A DNA stretch of 64,000 nucleotides from NCBI GenBank assembly GCA_964351775.1, contig CAYGPQ010000003.1, forward strand, positions 16,859 through 80,858. Reading direction: 5' to 3'. Below the pieces are notes generated by a model that did no database searches, was not told where the DNA came from, and saw only the letters and a program-made list of their open reading frames with translations. This DNA is from Kordia sp964351775 (GTDB lineage: Bacteria > Bacteroidota > Bacteroidia > Flavobacteriales > Flavobacteriaceae). Positions 1 to 7,636 of the stretch are shown here, piece by piece. Each line of letters starts with the position of its first letter. Position 1 is the stretch's first letter. Made by a program: the position numbers and the translations under genes.

Positions 1-316
1 TAAATTCTCTGCGTGTGTATTTTTCCGAAAGTGCTGAACTAGTTTCAGCATCTTCTGAACTTGACTCCACATTTTCCTTTCTAGTTTCTGTGCTAATAGT
101 TAACACATCATGATCTAAGGCGAGTACAAAATCTTCTTTTGTTTTTCCTGGTGCGGCAACTTCTAGGATAAAATTGTCTGCCGTTTCTTTAATATTGGTC
201 GCAGGAATATTTGTAGTACTTGCTACTTGATTTGCGATGCCGCCAAACCAATCTGCTGGAAATAATTCGTCAAAAATTGAAGGTAAGTCTGTGTGTTTTC
301 TTTTTACTAAGTTCAT
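1..316 (-). CDS. Hsp20/alpha-crystallin small heat-shock protein (3' end outside window)
   Basis: ATP-independent cytoplasmic chaperone that holds unfolding proteins. The reading frame starts at ATG 316 and remains open to the window edge, giving 105 residues. The N-terminus (MNLVKRKHTDLPSIFDELF) is the short F-rich arm typical of Bacteroidota Hsp20. From about residue 38 the alpha-crystallin domain begins with PATNIKETADNFILEVAAPG and continues to LTISTE near residue 77; the serine- and glutamate-rich loop (residues 80-97) and EKYTRREF match the variable loop and following strand of the family. The C-terminal IxI tail is not in the window. No neighbour is shared; the upstream region is described separately. 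Confidence 0.9.
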   Translation of the reverse strand, partial: MNLVKRKHTDLPSIFDELFPADWFGGIANQVASTTNIPATNIKETADNFILEVAAPGKTKEDFVLALDHDVLTISTETRKENVESSSEDAETSSALSEKYTRREF

Positions 317-652
317 AATTTTTATGTTTTTAAGTGATTTAATTTTTTATGTTTTTTTAGTTATTCAAATACGATTGCTATATGGCAAAAAGGATTCCAA
401 GTGTAAAACTGCGCCATTTTGACACTTTTACATGTTATAATAATGACATAGTGTCGTTTTTTTCTAAAAAAGAATGCGACAGTTTGGCGGAAATGTGTAG
501 TGAAGCTCAGATGATGTAGTATAAATCTTAATTATTGTTTTGATATTGAGTGGGATTCTTTTAATTTTAAAGGAATAAATGTTCTCAGAAATCAATTATA
601 AAATAAATCAAAGATTATATAATTTTCAGAAAATATAAAAAATGAAAAAAGA
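317..652. other. intergenic region between divergent genes
   Basis: 336 bases between the small heat-shock gene (minus) and a disrupted gene (plus), so both promoters should lie here. The only structure seen is an interrupted repeat GACACT (421-426) / AGTGTC (450-455) about 105 bases upstream of the heat-shock start, plus T-runs. No coding signal found. Confidence 0.5.
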
Positions 653-1176
653 ATGACTAAAACTCATTGGAAGCGACATGATCATAGGGTCGAAAGTCTA
701 ACTTTAACAATTGAAGGTCTTGAAAAGTCTATTATCGAATTAAGAAAAAAAATAGAAGAAATTTATTGGTATGATGCACTCTGGTTTATAGAAGAAGTAG
801 AACCAATTATAGGATTATCATTTATTGCTTTTCAGAATTACATTAATAGTAGTATATACGATAGATTTGAAACTCTAACAAATCAATATGATAAATATAA
901 TCTTGGCAAACCAATAGCAAAAACAGGAAGAACTGATATAGAATTGATTATAGCGATTGCAAATTACTTTAAACATAGAGACGATGCGATGACAAGAGCT
1001 TACATAAAAAAACTAAAGATATTTTAACTGATTTTGATTTACTCACCAATAAAGAAAGTGACGTTATTATTTCTATAATAATTAGAGGACGAGACTATAT
1101 TAGTGAAAATGGAAGCTTATCTGATATTATTAAAAATGTTACCGATTGGAGAGAGCGACTATGGACTGAAGAATAA
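653..1176 (+). pseudogene. unknown protein, frame broken once in a poly-A run
   Basis: The first frame runs from ATG 653 to a stop at 1025-1027 (124 residues). It has a charged helical stretch (residues 15-38, EGLEKSIIELRKKIEEI) that may be a coiled coil, then a compact region ending IAIANYFKHRDD. Directly after the stop the -1 frame remains open to TAA 1174-1176 and reads like the natural continuation (KKTKDILTDFDLL...WRERLWTEE). The switch falls in seven A residues at 1006-1012, and adding one A joins the two into about 174 residues. I do not recognise the family. It is either a real indel, an assembly error, or less likely a -1 frameshift at a slippery A AAA AAA site. Confidence 0.6.
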
Positions 1177-1227
1177 TTTACATATTTTGTACAAAAAAAA
1201 CTTCTCAACAGATTTTTAAAATCCAAA

Positions 1228-1259
1228 AAAAAGCCTCCCCAAAACTGGAAAGGCTTTTT
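1228..1259. terminator. bidirectional terminator hairpin
   Basis: Nine-base arms AAAAAGCCT (1228-1236) and AGGCTTTTT (1251-1259) enclose a 14-base loop. It lies between the convergent broken gene and sucC and has T-runs on both strands, so it can end transcription from both sides. Confidence 0.85.
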
Positions 1260-1293
1260 ATATATAAATTGAATAGACTATATAAACTCTTAT

Positions 1294-2490
1294 TTATTTT
1301 GCTAAAACCGCTTGTACTTTATCCGCTGCTTCTTGGAATTCAACCGCAGATTGTACATCTAGTCCAGAATTGTCAATTAAATCCTTCGCGATGTCTGCAT
1401 TAGTTCCTTGCAAACGAACAATGATCGGCACCTTAATAGCGTCGCCCATGCTCTTATACGCATCTACAACTCCTTGAGCAACACGATCACAACGAACGAT
1501 TCCTCCAAAGATATTGATTAAGATGGCTTTTACATTCGGGTCTTTTAAGATGATTCTGAATGCTTCTTCTACTCTTTTCGCATCCGCAGTACCACCAACA
1601 TCTAAAAAGTTAGCAGGTTCTCCACCAGCCATTTTTATTAAATCCATCGTTGCCATTGCCAAACCAGCACCATTCACCATACAACCTACGTTTCCGTCAA
1701 GGTCTACATAGTTCAGTCCTACTTCTTTTGCTTCAACTTCAATTGGATTTTCCTCACGTAAATCGCGCATCGCTGCGTAATCTTTGTGACGGAACAATGC
1801 GTTTTCGTCCAAGGTTACTTTTGCATCTACCGCCATAATTTTGTCATCCGAAGTTTTCAATACTGGGTTGATTTCAAATAAAGACGCATCCGCTGATACA
1901 TACGCAGTATACAATGAAGTCACAAATTTTGTCATTTCTTTAAATGCCATTCCGCTTAATCCTAAGTTGAACGCAATTTTTCTAGCTTGAAAACCTAAGA
2001 TTCCCAATGCAGGATCTATTTCTTCAGTAAAAATTAAATGTGGCGTTTCTTCGGCAACCGTTTCAATATCCATTCCACCTTCCGTAGAATACATAATCAT
2101 ATTGCGCCCGGTGGCTCTATTTAGTAATACAGACATATAAAATTCGTTGGTTTCGCTCTCACCTGGATAGTATACATCTTCCGCGATTAATACTTGGTGT
2201 ACACGCTTTCCTTCGGCAGAAGTTTGTGGTGTTATCAAATCCATTCCGATGATTTGTCCTGCAATTTCTTCTACTTGTTGAAGATTTTTGGCAAGCTTTA
2301 CGCCACCGCCTTTTCCACGTCCACCAGCATGAACTTGTGCTTTAATCACATGCCATCCTGTTCCTGTTTCTGCTGTCAATTGCTTTGCAATCTCAACAGC
2401 TTCCGCAGGTGTAGAAGCAACTTTTCCTCTTTGAATGCGTACTCCAAAACTTGCTAATATTTCTTTTCCTTGGTATTCGTGTAAGTTCAT
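1294..2490 (-). CDS. sucC: succinate-CoA ligase (ADP-forming) beta subunit
   Basis: TCA-cycle enzyme subunit that, with SucD, converts succinyl-CoA to succinate with ATP formation in the cytoplasm. ATG 2490 starts MNLHEYQGKEILASFGV, the invariant family N-terminus, and gives 398 residues, the usual length; an upstream ATG at 2514 would add eight unconserved residues. An ATP-grasp domain covers roughly residues 1-240 (KAQVHAGGRGKGGGVK near 45-60, VDAKVTLDENALFRH near 212), followed by the ligase CoA domain with GGTADAKRVEEAF and LINIFGGIVRCD. sucD is not adjacent, which is normal in this group. It ends at the hairpin at 1228-1259. Confidence 0.97.
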   Translation of the reverse strand: MNLHEYQGKEILASFGVRIQRGKVASTPAEAVEIAKQLTAETGTGWHVIKAQVHAGGRGKGGGVKLAKNLQQVEEIAGQIIGMDLITPQTSAEGKRVHQVLIAEDVYYPGESETNEFYMSVLLNRATGRNMIMYSTEGGMDIETVAEETPHLIFTEEIDPALGILGFQARKIAFNLGLSGMAFKEMTKFVTSLYTAYVSADASLFEINPVLKTSDDKIMAVDAKVTLDENALFRHKDYAAMRDLREENPIEVEAKEVGLNYVDLDGNVGCMVNGAGLAMATMDLIKMAGGEPANFLDVGGTADAKRVEEAFRIILKDPNVKAILINIFGGIVRCDRVAQGVVDAYKSMGDAIKVPIIVRLQGTNADIAKDLIDNSGLDVQSAVEFQEAADKVQAVLAK

Positions 2491-2577
2491 TTTACGAAAT
2501 TTTTTATAGAGCACAAATGTAAAAAATCGAATGCACTAAACCCAATTAATTTTGGTTTTTGATGTATTAATAAAATA

Positions 2578-2607
2578 AAAAGCGTCATTCTCTCAAATGA
2601 CGCTTTT
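2578..2607. terminator. strong hairpin terminator downstream of peptide gene 1
   Basis: Twelve-base perfect arms (2578-2589 and 2596-2607, AAAAGCGTCATT / AATGACGCTTTT) with a six-base loop. It lies between the first peptide gene and sucC, both minus strand, and insulates sucC from read-through. Confidence 0.85.
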
Positions 2608-2653
2608 AAAATGCATTATAAAACTTACATGACGATACATTTTTAGCATAAAA

Positions 2654-2675
2654 AAAACGAACCTAAGTTCGCTTT
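2654..2675 (-). terminator. second terminator hairpin of peptide gene 1
   Basis: On the minus strand the stem CGAAC-loop-GTTCG is followed by a run of seven T. It is 49 bases after the stop of the first peptide gene and precedes the stronger hairpin at 2578-2607, so this short gene has two terminators in tandem. Confidence 0.7.
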
Positions 2676-2723
2676 AATAGTTTTACATGTTGAATGCAAT
2701 ACTACATTTTAAAAGGCATCGTG

Positions 2724-2888
2724 CTACTGATTTGTAGCTGGACAACTTCCTGGTCTACAAGTCACACAACTGCATCCGCTTTTAGTACAATCACCAGTAG
2801 CTGCTTGTCTTCCTCCTTTAGTCTCTATTTGTAATTCGCTAATTTTATGCTTATTAAGCGTGAGTGACTTCAAATTTCTTCTTTTCAT
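2724..2888 (-). CDS. cysteine-rich class I lanthipeptide-type precursor, copy 1
   Basis: 54-residue peptide. The leader MKRRNLKSLTLNKHKISELQ is followed by IETKGG, then a 28-residue core with five cysteines (residues 34, 39, 41, 44, 49) and several Ser/Thr. The leader follows the Bacteroidota pattern of charged start, L-x-L-x-K, I-S-x-L, then GG, which is annotated elsewhere as class I lanthipeptide or GG-type natural-product precursor. Known family behaviour suggests Ser/Thr dehydration, thioether rings, cleavage after GG and export. Two sister genes follow upstream at 3011 and 3325. No LanB, LanC, rSAM or peptidase-transporter gene lies in this window, so modification must come from elsewhere, or not occur. 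Confidence 0.82.
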   Translation of the reverse strand: MKRRNLKSLTLNKHKISELQIETKGGRQAATGDCTKSGCSCVTCRPGSCPATNQ

Positions 2889-3010
2889 AATTTTAAATTT
2901 TAATATTAATGACTGTAAGATAAAACTACTTTTCCTAAAAGAAAATTGCTTCTAATCGTGTTTTATAAATATCGAGCACTAATTACTGCCTATTTTCTCA
3001 TTGTTTTTAA

Positions 3011-3196
3011 TCAAACTGTTTCCGTACAACCTAATGTCGAAGTGCCTTGTGTATTGCAGTCAGTATCACAACTATTACTATCGCAAGGAAGCATTGATCC
3101 ATCCGCATTTCCGCCTAAACGTCCGCCAATGGTATGTTGTAAATGACTAATGCTGTTTTTGTTTAATGCTAATGATTTGATGTTTCTTTTTTTCAT
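3011..3196 (-). CDS. cysteine-rich class I lanthipeptide-type precursor, copy 2
   Basis: 61 residues from ATG 3196, chosen because MKKRNIKSLALNKNSISHLQ aligns with its two sisters; an ATG two codons earlier (3202) is also possible. The leader ends at IGG or a few residues later at LGG, so the cleavage point is uncertain. The core has four cysteines in the stretch CDSNSCDTDCNTQGTSTLGC and is rich in Ser, Thr and Asp. The spacing of Cys and Ser/Thr differs from copies 1 and 3, so the product would have a different ring pattern. No hairpin terminator is obvious after the stop. Confidence 0.82.
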   Translation of the reverse strand: MKKRNIKSLALNKNSISHLQHTIGGRLGGNADGSMLPCDSNSCDTDCNTQGTSTLGCTETV

Positions 3197-3282
3197 GATC
3201 ATTTAATTTTAAGTTACTTTAAAGATAATCAAAATCGCGTTCAGTCATTTACGGTTTTTCCATACAATCTATTTTGCATAAA

Positions 3283-3310
3283 AAAAGCGAACATTACTGC
3301 TCGCTTTTTA
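3283..3310. terminator. terminator hairpin downstream of peptide gene 3
   Basis: Arms AAAAAGCGA (3283-3291) and TCGCTTTTT (3302-3310), ten-base loop, T-runs on both strands. It lies 15 bases beyond the stop of the third peptide gene and separates it from copy 2, so the copies look like separate transcription units. Confidence 0.8.
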
Positions 3311-3324
3311 AAATCAATATTATT

Positions 3325-3495
3325 TTAACGTTGACAACGATATGTTGGAGCTTGTAAATTACAAGTTAAGACACCAGTACAATCTCTTATCGTTGGACAA
3401 CTATCTGTGTTTCTATTTCCTCCACCGATATTTCCTTGTAACTCGCTGATTTTTTGTTTGTTTAATAAAAGTGAATTTAGATTTCTTTTTTTCAT
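3325..3495 (-). CDS. cysteine-rich class I lanthipeptide-type precursor, copy 3
   Basis: 56 residues: leader MKKRNLNSLLLNKQKISELQ, then GNIGGG, then a core with four cysteines (residues 33, 39, 45, 54) spaced six, six and nine apart. The first twenty residues match copies 1 and 2 at most positions while the core shares little, the usual pattern of ribosomal natural-product precursors. It is divergent from lysA, with 227 bases between them that must hold both promoters. Confidence 0.82.
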   Translation of the reverse strand: MKKRNLNSLLLNKQKISELQGNIGGGNRNTDSCPTIRDCTGVLTCNLQAPTYRCQR

Positions 3496-3696
3496 GATTT
3501 AAAATTTTAATGATTGATGATTTAAATTTGCTGACAAAAATAATGAGCCAAATTTTCAATAAGTTCAGTCTTTTCACTTTTTATTTTTAGAAAAACACCC
3601 TCAAACTACAAAAGCTTTAAATTGTTACAAATATAACTTTTTGTTTAATTTTTATATTTTTTAAATAGTTTTCTTTATCGTATCTTCATTTTAACA

Positions 3697-3704
3697 TAGT
3701 TTTG
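3697..3704 (+). promoter_or_regulatory. possible Bacteroidota -7 promoter box of lysA
   Basis: TAGTTTTG matches the TAnnTTTG -7 consensus of the Bacteroidota primary sigma factor and ends 18 bases before the lysA ATG. No clear TTG at -33 is present, so the call is tentative. Confidence 0.35.
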
Positions 3705-3722
3705 AATTGTTAAAAATACATC

Positions 3723-4967
3723 ATGAAGCATACCGATTTATTAGATATTGCACATACGTTTGGAAATCCAACGTATGTGTATGACGCAGAAAAAATTTCG
3801 TCGCAATACGAACGCTTAACGAATGCGTTTCAAAACGTAACCAACTTAAAATTACATTATGCCGTAAAAGCATTGTCCAATGTGAGCATTTTAAAGTTGA
3901 TGAAATCGCTTGGCGCGGGATTGGACACTGTTTCCATTCAGGAAGTGCAATTAGGCCTTACCGCTGGATTTGACGCCAACGAAATTATGTACACACCCAA
4001 TGGTGTTTCCTTGCAAGAAATAGAAAAAGCAGCGCAATTAGGCGTAAAAATCAACATAGATAACCTTTCTATTTTAGAACAATTCGGAAGCAAACATCCT
4101 ACTATTCCGGTTTGTATTCGAATCAATCCGCATGTAATGGCTGGTGGAAATCATAACATTTCTGTAGGACATATTGATTCTAAGTTTGGAATTTCCATTC
4201 ATCAAATTCCGCATGTATTGCGTATTGTTGAACTAACAGGAATGCACATCAATGGAATTCACATGCACACCGGAAGTGATATTTTAGATATTGATGTGTT
4301 TTTGTACGCCTCAGAAATTTTGTTCAACGCAGCAGAAAACTTTAAAGAATTGGATTTTATCGATTTTGGAAGTGGCTTTAAAGTTCCGTACAAAAAAGAC
4401 GATATTCAAACCAATATTGAAGAATTAGGCGAAAAGTTAACGACACGTTTCAACGAATTTTGCTCAGATTATGGTAAACAATTGGCACTCATTTTTGAGC
4501 CTGGAAAGTTTCTCGTGAGTGAAGCTGGTTCATTTTTGGCAGAAGTGAATGTGGTAAAACAAACGACTTCCACGGTTTTTGCTGGTATTGATAGCGGTTT
4601 CAATCACTTAATTCGTCCGATGTTATACAATTCTTATCATCATATTGAAAATATTTCCAATCCGGAAGGTCGTGAACGGTATTATTCCATTGTAGGTTAT
4701 ATCTGCGAAACGGACACATTTGGCAATAATCGTAGAATTTCTGAAATCCGCGAAGGCGATATTTTAAAATTTAATAATGCTGGTGCGTATTGTTTTTCCA
4801 TGGCGAGCAATTACAATTCGCGGTATCGTCCTGCCGAAGTTTTATGGTATAATGATGAAGCGCATTTGATCAGAAAGCGTGAAACTTTTGATGATATTTT
4901 AAAAAATCAGGTTGAGATTGATATTTCAACCCAAAAAAAGAAAGAACCTGTTCCTAAAGAAGTTTAG
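3723..4967 (+). CDS. lysA: diaminopimelate decarboxylase
   Basis: PLP enzyme for the last step of lysine synthesis, meso-diaminopimelate to lysine plus CO2, in the cytoplasm. 414 residues, the normal length. The fold-type III barrel begins near residue 15 (TYVYDAEKI). The PLP lysine is K49 in LHYAVKALSN. HMHTGSD, the glycine-rich FIDFGSGF and EPGKF phosphate- and substrate-binding segments are present. The C-terminal beta domain carries the catalytic cysteine in ICETDTFG and the AGAYCFSMASNYNSR signature. Single gene, followed by its own terminator. Carboxynorspermidine decarboxylase was considered, but the C-terminal signature fits LysA. Confidence 0.94.
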   Translation: MKHTDLLDIAHTFGNPTYVYDAEKISSQYERLTNAFQNVTNLKLHYAVKALSNVSILKLMKSLGAGLDTVSIQEVQLGLTAGFDANEIMYTPNGVSLQEIEKAAQLGVKINIDNLSILEQFGSKHPTIPVCIRINPHVMAGGNHNISVGHIDSKFGISIHQIPHVLRIVELTGMHINGIHMHTGSDILDIDVFLYASEILFNAAENFKELDFIDFGSGFKVPYKKDDIQTNIEELGEKLTTRFNEFCSDYGKQLALIFEPGKFLVSEAGSFLAEVNVVKQTTSTVFAGIDSGFNHLIRPMLYNSYHHIENISNPEGRERYYSIVGYICETDTFGNNRRISEIREGDILKFNNAGAYCFSMASNYNSRYRPAEVLWYNDEAHLIRKRETFDDILKNQVEIDISTQKKKEPVPKEV

Positions 4968-4985
4968 GTAACCAAGTAAAGTGAT

Positions 4986-5012
4986 AAAGTGTCTGCAAAT
5001 TGTAGGCACTTT
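4986..5012 (+). terminator. lysA terminator
   Basis: Arms AAAGTGTCT (4986-4994) and AGGCACTTT (5004-5012) with one G-T pair, followed by more T residues, 18 bases after the lysA stop. Confidence 0.75.
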
Positions 5013-5095
5013 TTTAGTATGTAATACTCCTGAAAATTTCATCTCTTTAGATAAAATAGTATCTTGTAAAACAATTATTTTTCAAGTACATTTTT

Positions 5096-6196
5096 ATGAA
5101 AAAATTACTCCTATTGCTACCATTATTGTTCCTCAGTTGTGCCAAAGAAAATAACCCCATTTTATTTGCTCTAAAGGCTGATTCTGAAAAGATTCAAAAC
5201 GTCATGAGCAATTTGGAAGCTTACGAAGTCCAGATTATGGTGACCGATTCGGATGGAAATGATTTTAGCTTTCAAATAAACGATTCCGCTTATTTTTATC
5301 CAGCGAGTAGTGTCAAATTTCCTGTGGCGCTTTTGGCGTTAGAAAAAGCAAATGAACTTGCTGCCATTGATAGTAAAACCTCTTTTCTTCAGCAAGATGA
5401 TTCCATACAAACCACTATTAGAAACGAAGTTCAAAAGATTTTTGCCGTGAGTAATAACGAAGCTTACAATCGATTATTTGAGTTTTTAGGTCAGGATGAA
5501 ATCAATGATCGCTTACATAAAAAAAACCTCAACAACATAGCAATTCGTCATCGTTTGAGCACGAAAAATGCAGCTAATCTTACCAGCAAATCCATGATAT
5601 TTATGCAAAATGACAGTATTGCGTATTTGCAAGCAGGGAAGAAAAATACAAATGTAGCACTTGTACCTCTTTATAAAACATTCAAAGGCAAAGGATTTTA
5701 CCGAAATGACTCTTTAATTTCACAACCTATGGATTTTTCACAGAAGAACTATCTTCCAGTTTCCTCTCTTCATGAATTGATGAAACGGATACAGTTTCCT
5801 GAAAAGTATCCTGAAAAAGAACAATTTAAAATCTCAGAAAGCGATCGTGAATTTGTGCTAAAGGCCATGTACAAAACACCCAGAACACAAGGGTATAATG
5901 CTAAAGAATATTATGATAGTTATGTAAAATTCTTCCTGTTTGGTGATTCAGAAGCGCCAATTCCTGCGCATATTAAAATCTATAATAAAGTGGGCTACGC
6001 CTACGGATATTTAACGGATTGCGCCTATATTGTGGATGAACAGAACAATATTTCATTCTCGATTACCGCGACAATTCATGTGAATAAGAATCAAATTTTC
6101 AATGACGATACGTATGAATATGAAACCATTGGAATTCCATTTTTAGCGGAATTGGGTAGACAAGTACATCAATTTTATCTCAAAAAGAAACATTAA
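5096..6196 (+). CDS. serine beta-lactamase-like (class A fold) lipoprotein
   Basis: 366 residues with a lipoprotein signal (KKLLLLLPLLFLSC, lipid Cys 15), so an envelope protein. It resembles the beta-lactamase2/class A family: S71-x-x-K74 in PASSVKFP, an S-x-N motif at 120-122 (SNN), and KVGYAYG near residue 300 in place of the usual KTG. The altered third box and the insert around residues 185-260 argue against a classic drug-hydrolysing beta-lactamase; a DD-peptidase or other serine hydrolase is as likely. The M23 peptidase gene starts five bases after its stop, so a joint role in cell-wall turnover is plausible. Confidence 0.75.
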   Translation: MKKLLLLLPLLFLSCAKENNPILFALKADSEKIQNVMSNLEAYEVQIMVTDSDGNDFSFQINDSAYFYPASSVKFPVALLALEKANELAAIDSKTSFLQQDDSIQTTIRNEVQKIFAVSNNEAYNRLFEFLGQDEINDRLHKKNLNNIAIRHRLSTKNAANLTSKSMIFMQNDSIAYLQAGKKNTNVALVPLYKTFKGKGFYRNDSLISQPMDFSQKNYLPVSSLHELMKRIQFPEKYPEKEQFKISESDREFVLKAMYKTPRTQGYNAKEYYDSYVKFFLFGDSEAPIPAHIKIYNKVGYAYGYLTDCAYIVDEQNNISFSITATIHVNKNQIFNDDTYEYETIGIPFLAELGRQVHQFYLKKKH

Positions 6197-6201
6197 TACA
6201 G

Positions 6202-7023
6202 ATGAAAACGATTTTTTGCTTTTTAATTTTTAGTTTTTCTTTAGGCAATGCGCAACATTTGAGTATCAAAAGAGATACGATTTTATCAACGAAAGACACC
6301 ATTTTTTTATCTGTTAAGAACAATATGTTGTCGCCAATGTTTTGTAAATTTTCTCCAAAAAAGAACATTCCGAAAGGAATTATTTACAATGAAAATTTTG
6401 TTTTAAAACCTTCTGAAAAGCGCTTAGGTTTCATAAGAATTCCAAGCAATATTCTCGAAACTTACAGCGCAAAAATTAATCTGAGTGATTATTTTAGTTT
6501 TAAGTTTGGTTACGGCGATCCAAGCACTGTAAAACATGATGATTCTTATCGATATGTATTGCCATACAAGAAAAAACGAAAGTTAATTCAAGGAAACTTT
6601 GGAAAATTTTCACACGATCATATTGCTTCTTATTACGCGTTTGATTTTGGAACTCAAATTGGCGATACCTTGTACGCTGCGCGCGAAGGAAAAGTCGTTT
6701 TGATCAAAGAAGATTCTAAGAAACATGGACGTACTCGAAAGTACATTAATGATGGTAATTATATCATAATTCAACACAATGATGGTACCACAGCTTCGTA
6801 TTATCATTTAAAATTTAATGGTGTTTTGGTTGAAAAAGGTGATCTTGTACAAAGAGGTCAACAAATTGGAATTTCAGGAATGACAGGGTTTACGACAGTT
6901 CCACATGTACATTTTGTGGTGCATAAAGCTACTGTTGAAAACGGAAATGTTTCGGTTTCAATTGAGTTTGAAGGATATGTGGGAAAGAAATTTAAAAAAG
7001 GGAAACGGTATTTTCGAAAATAG
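6202..7023 (+). CDS. M23-family peptidase, secreted
   Basis: 273 residues, signal peptide about 1-18 (ends NAQ). The C-terminal half is a LytM/M23 zinc-peptidase domain acting on peptidoglycan cross-links: YYAFDFG with D148, Y-x-H-L with H202, and HVH at 235-237. The usual HxxxD first ligand is not in register (the position holds a serine or tyrosine), though H138 and H140 lie nearby, as in other Bacteroidota members of this branch. The first 120 residues are a beta-rich region of unknown role. Cotranscribed with the upstream beta-lactamase-like gene. Confidence 0.85.
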   Translation: MKTIFCFLIFSFSLGNAQHLSIKRDTILSTKDTIFLSVKNNMLSPMFCKFSPKKNIPKGIIYNENFVLKPSEKRLGFIRIPSNILETYSAKINLSDYFSFKFGYGDPSTVKHDDSYRYVLPYKKKRKLIQGNFGKFSHDHIASYYAFDFGTQIGDTLYAAREGKVVLIKEDSKKHGRTRKYINDGNYIIIQHNDGTTASYYHLKFNGVLVEKGDLVQRGQQIGISGMTGFTTVPHVHFVVHKATVENGNVSVSIEFEGYVGKKFKKGKRYFRK

Positions 7024-7029
7024 TAACTT

Positions 7030-7251
7030 ATGGAAAGCTTCAAGCAATATTCTTAGTTTGTCGATTGGACACAACAAAAATATAATTTAGATATGATTGC
7101 CTATTTTTCAACTAGTGAAGAGTATCGAAAAAAAGTAGCTGTACACAATTTATTGGCATCTACAAATCATTTGGCACTTGCCACTTCTTATAAAGCAAAT
7201 GCAAAATTCTTTTTAGAAAAAATTAAAAAACGGCTTGAAACTGAAGAGTAA
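7030..7251 (+). pseudogene. small unknown gene with an in-frame amber codon
   Basis: From ATG 7030 the frame reads eight codons (MESFKQYS), meets TAG at 7054-7056, and remains open to TAA 7249-7251. The parts on either side read like one protein (FVDWTQQKYNLD before the next ATG, then MIAYFSTSEEYRKKVAV). One base change, CAG to TAG, explains it. Translation could still start at ATG 7093 and give 52 residues (helical, Lys/Ala-rich). It follows the M23 gene by six bases and ends one base before the convergent VOC gene. Family unknown. Confidence 0.5.
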
Positions 7252-7252
7252 T

Positions 7253-7633
7253 TTACAGATTCTCATAGAACGTCAAACCATTTTTATCTAAGTCGTAAAA
7301 AGCGAATTCTTTGGTTCCCCAAGCAGTTTCTTTGAGAAAAGTTTGTGCGTGAAACATTCCTTTATTTTTGTATTCGTCAAATAATGTTTCTGTGTTTGCG
7401 ACTAAAAAACGTAACATCGGGCGATCAACAGTGTGTTCCCATTCGGAAGCATCATGCCATTGCAAATGAACCTCCACATTTCCACGACGAATTCCAGCGT
7501 ATTTCGGATCTGTTTTATCATCTGCAAACGCAAGCGTAAACCCCAAATTATGCACATAAAATCCAATAGAAGCCAACACATCTTTAACCGCTAATACAGG
7601 ATGTACGCTCAAAAATTGTTCGGTTGTTTTCAT
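7253..7633 (-). CDS. VOC-family (glyoxalase/bleomycin-resistance fold) protein
   Basis: 126 residues with one complete vicinal-oxygen-chelate module: VHPVLAVKDVLASIGFYVHNLGF at the start, VEVHLQWH in the middle and the typical ending EFAFYDLDKNGLTFYENL. Members bind metal and act as dioxygenases, isomerases or drug-binding proteins; substrate cannot be read here. It lies three bases from the nitronate monooxygenase-like gene and probably shares its transcript. Confidence 0.85.
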   Translation of the reverse strand: MKTTEQFLSVHPVLAVKDVLASIGFYVHNLGFTLAFADDKTDPKYAGIRRGNVEVHLQWHDASEWEHTVDRPMLRFLVANTETLFDEYKNKGMFHAQTFLKETAWGTKEFAFYDLDKNGLTFYENL

Positions 7634-7636
7634 GTT

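Noticed and set aside
1514..2457. Open frames antisense to sucC
   Set aside because: They lie opposite a strongly conserved gene, have no family signature and no start context.
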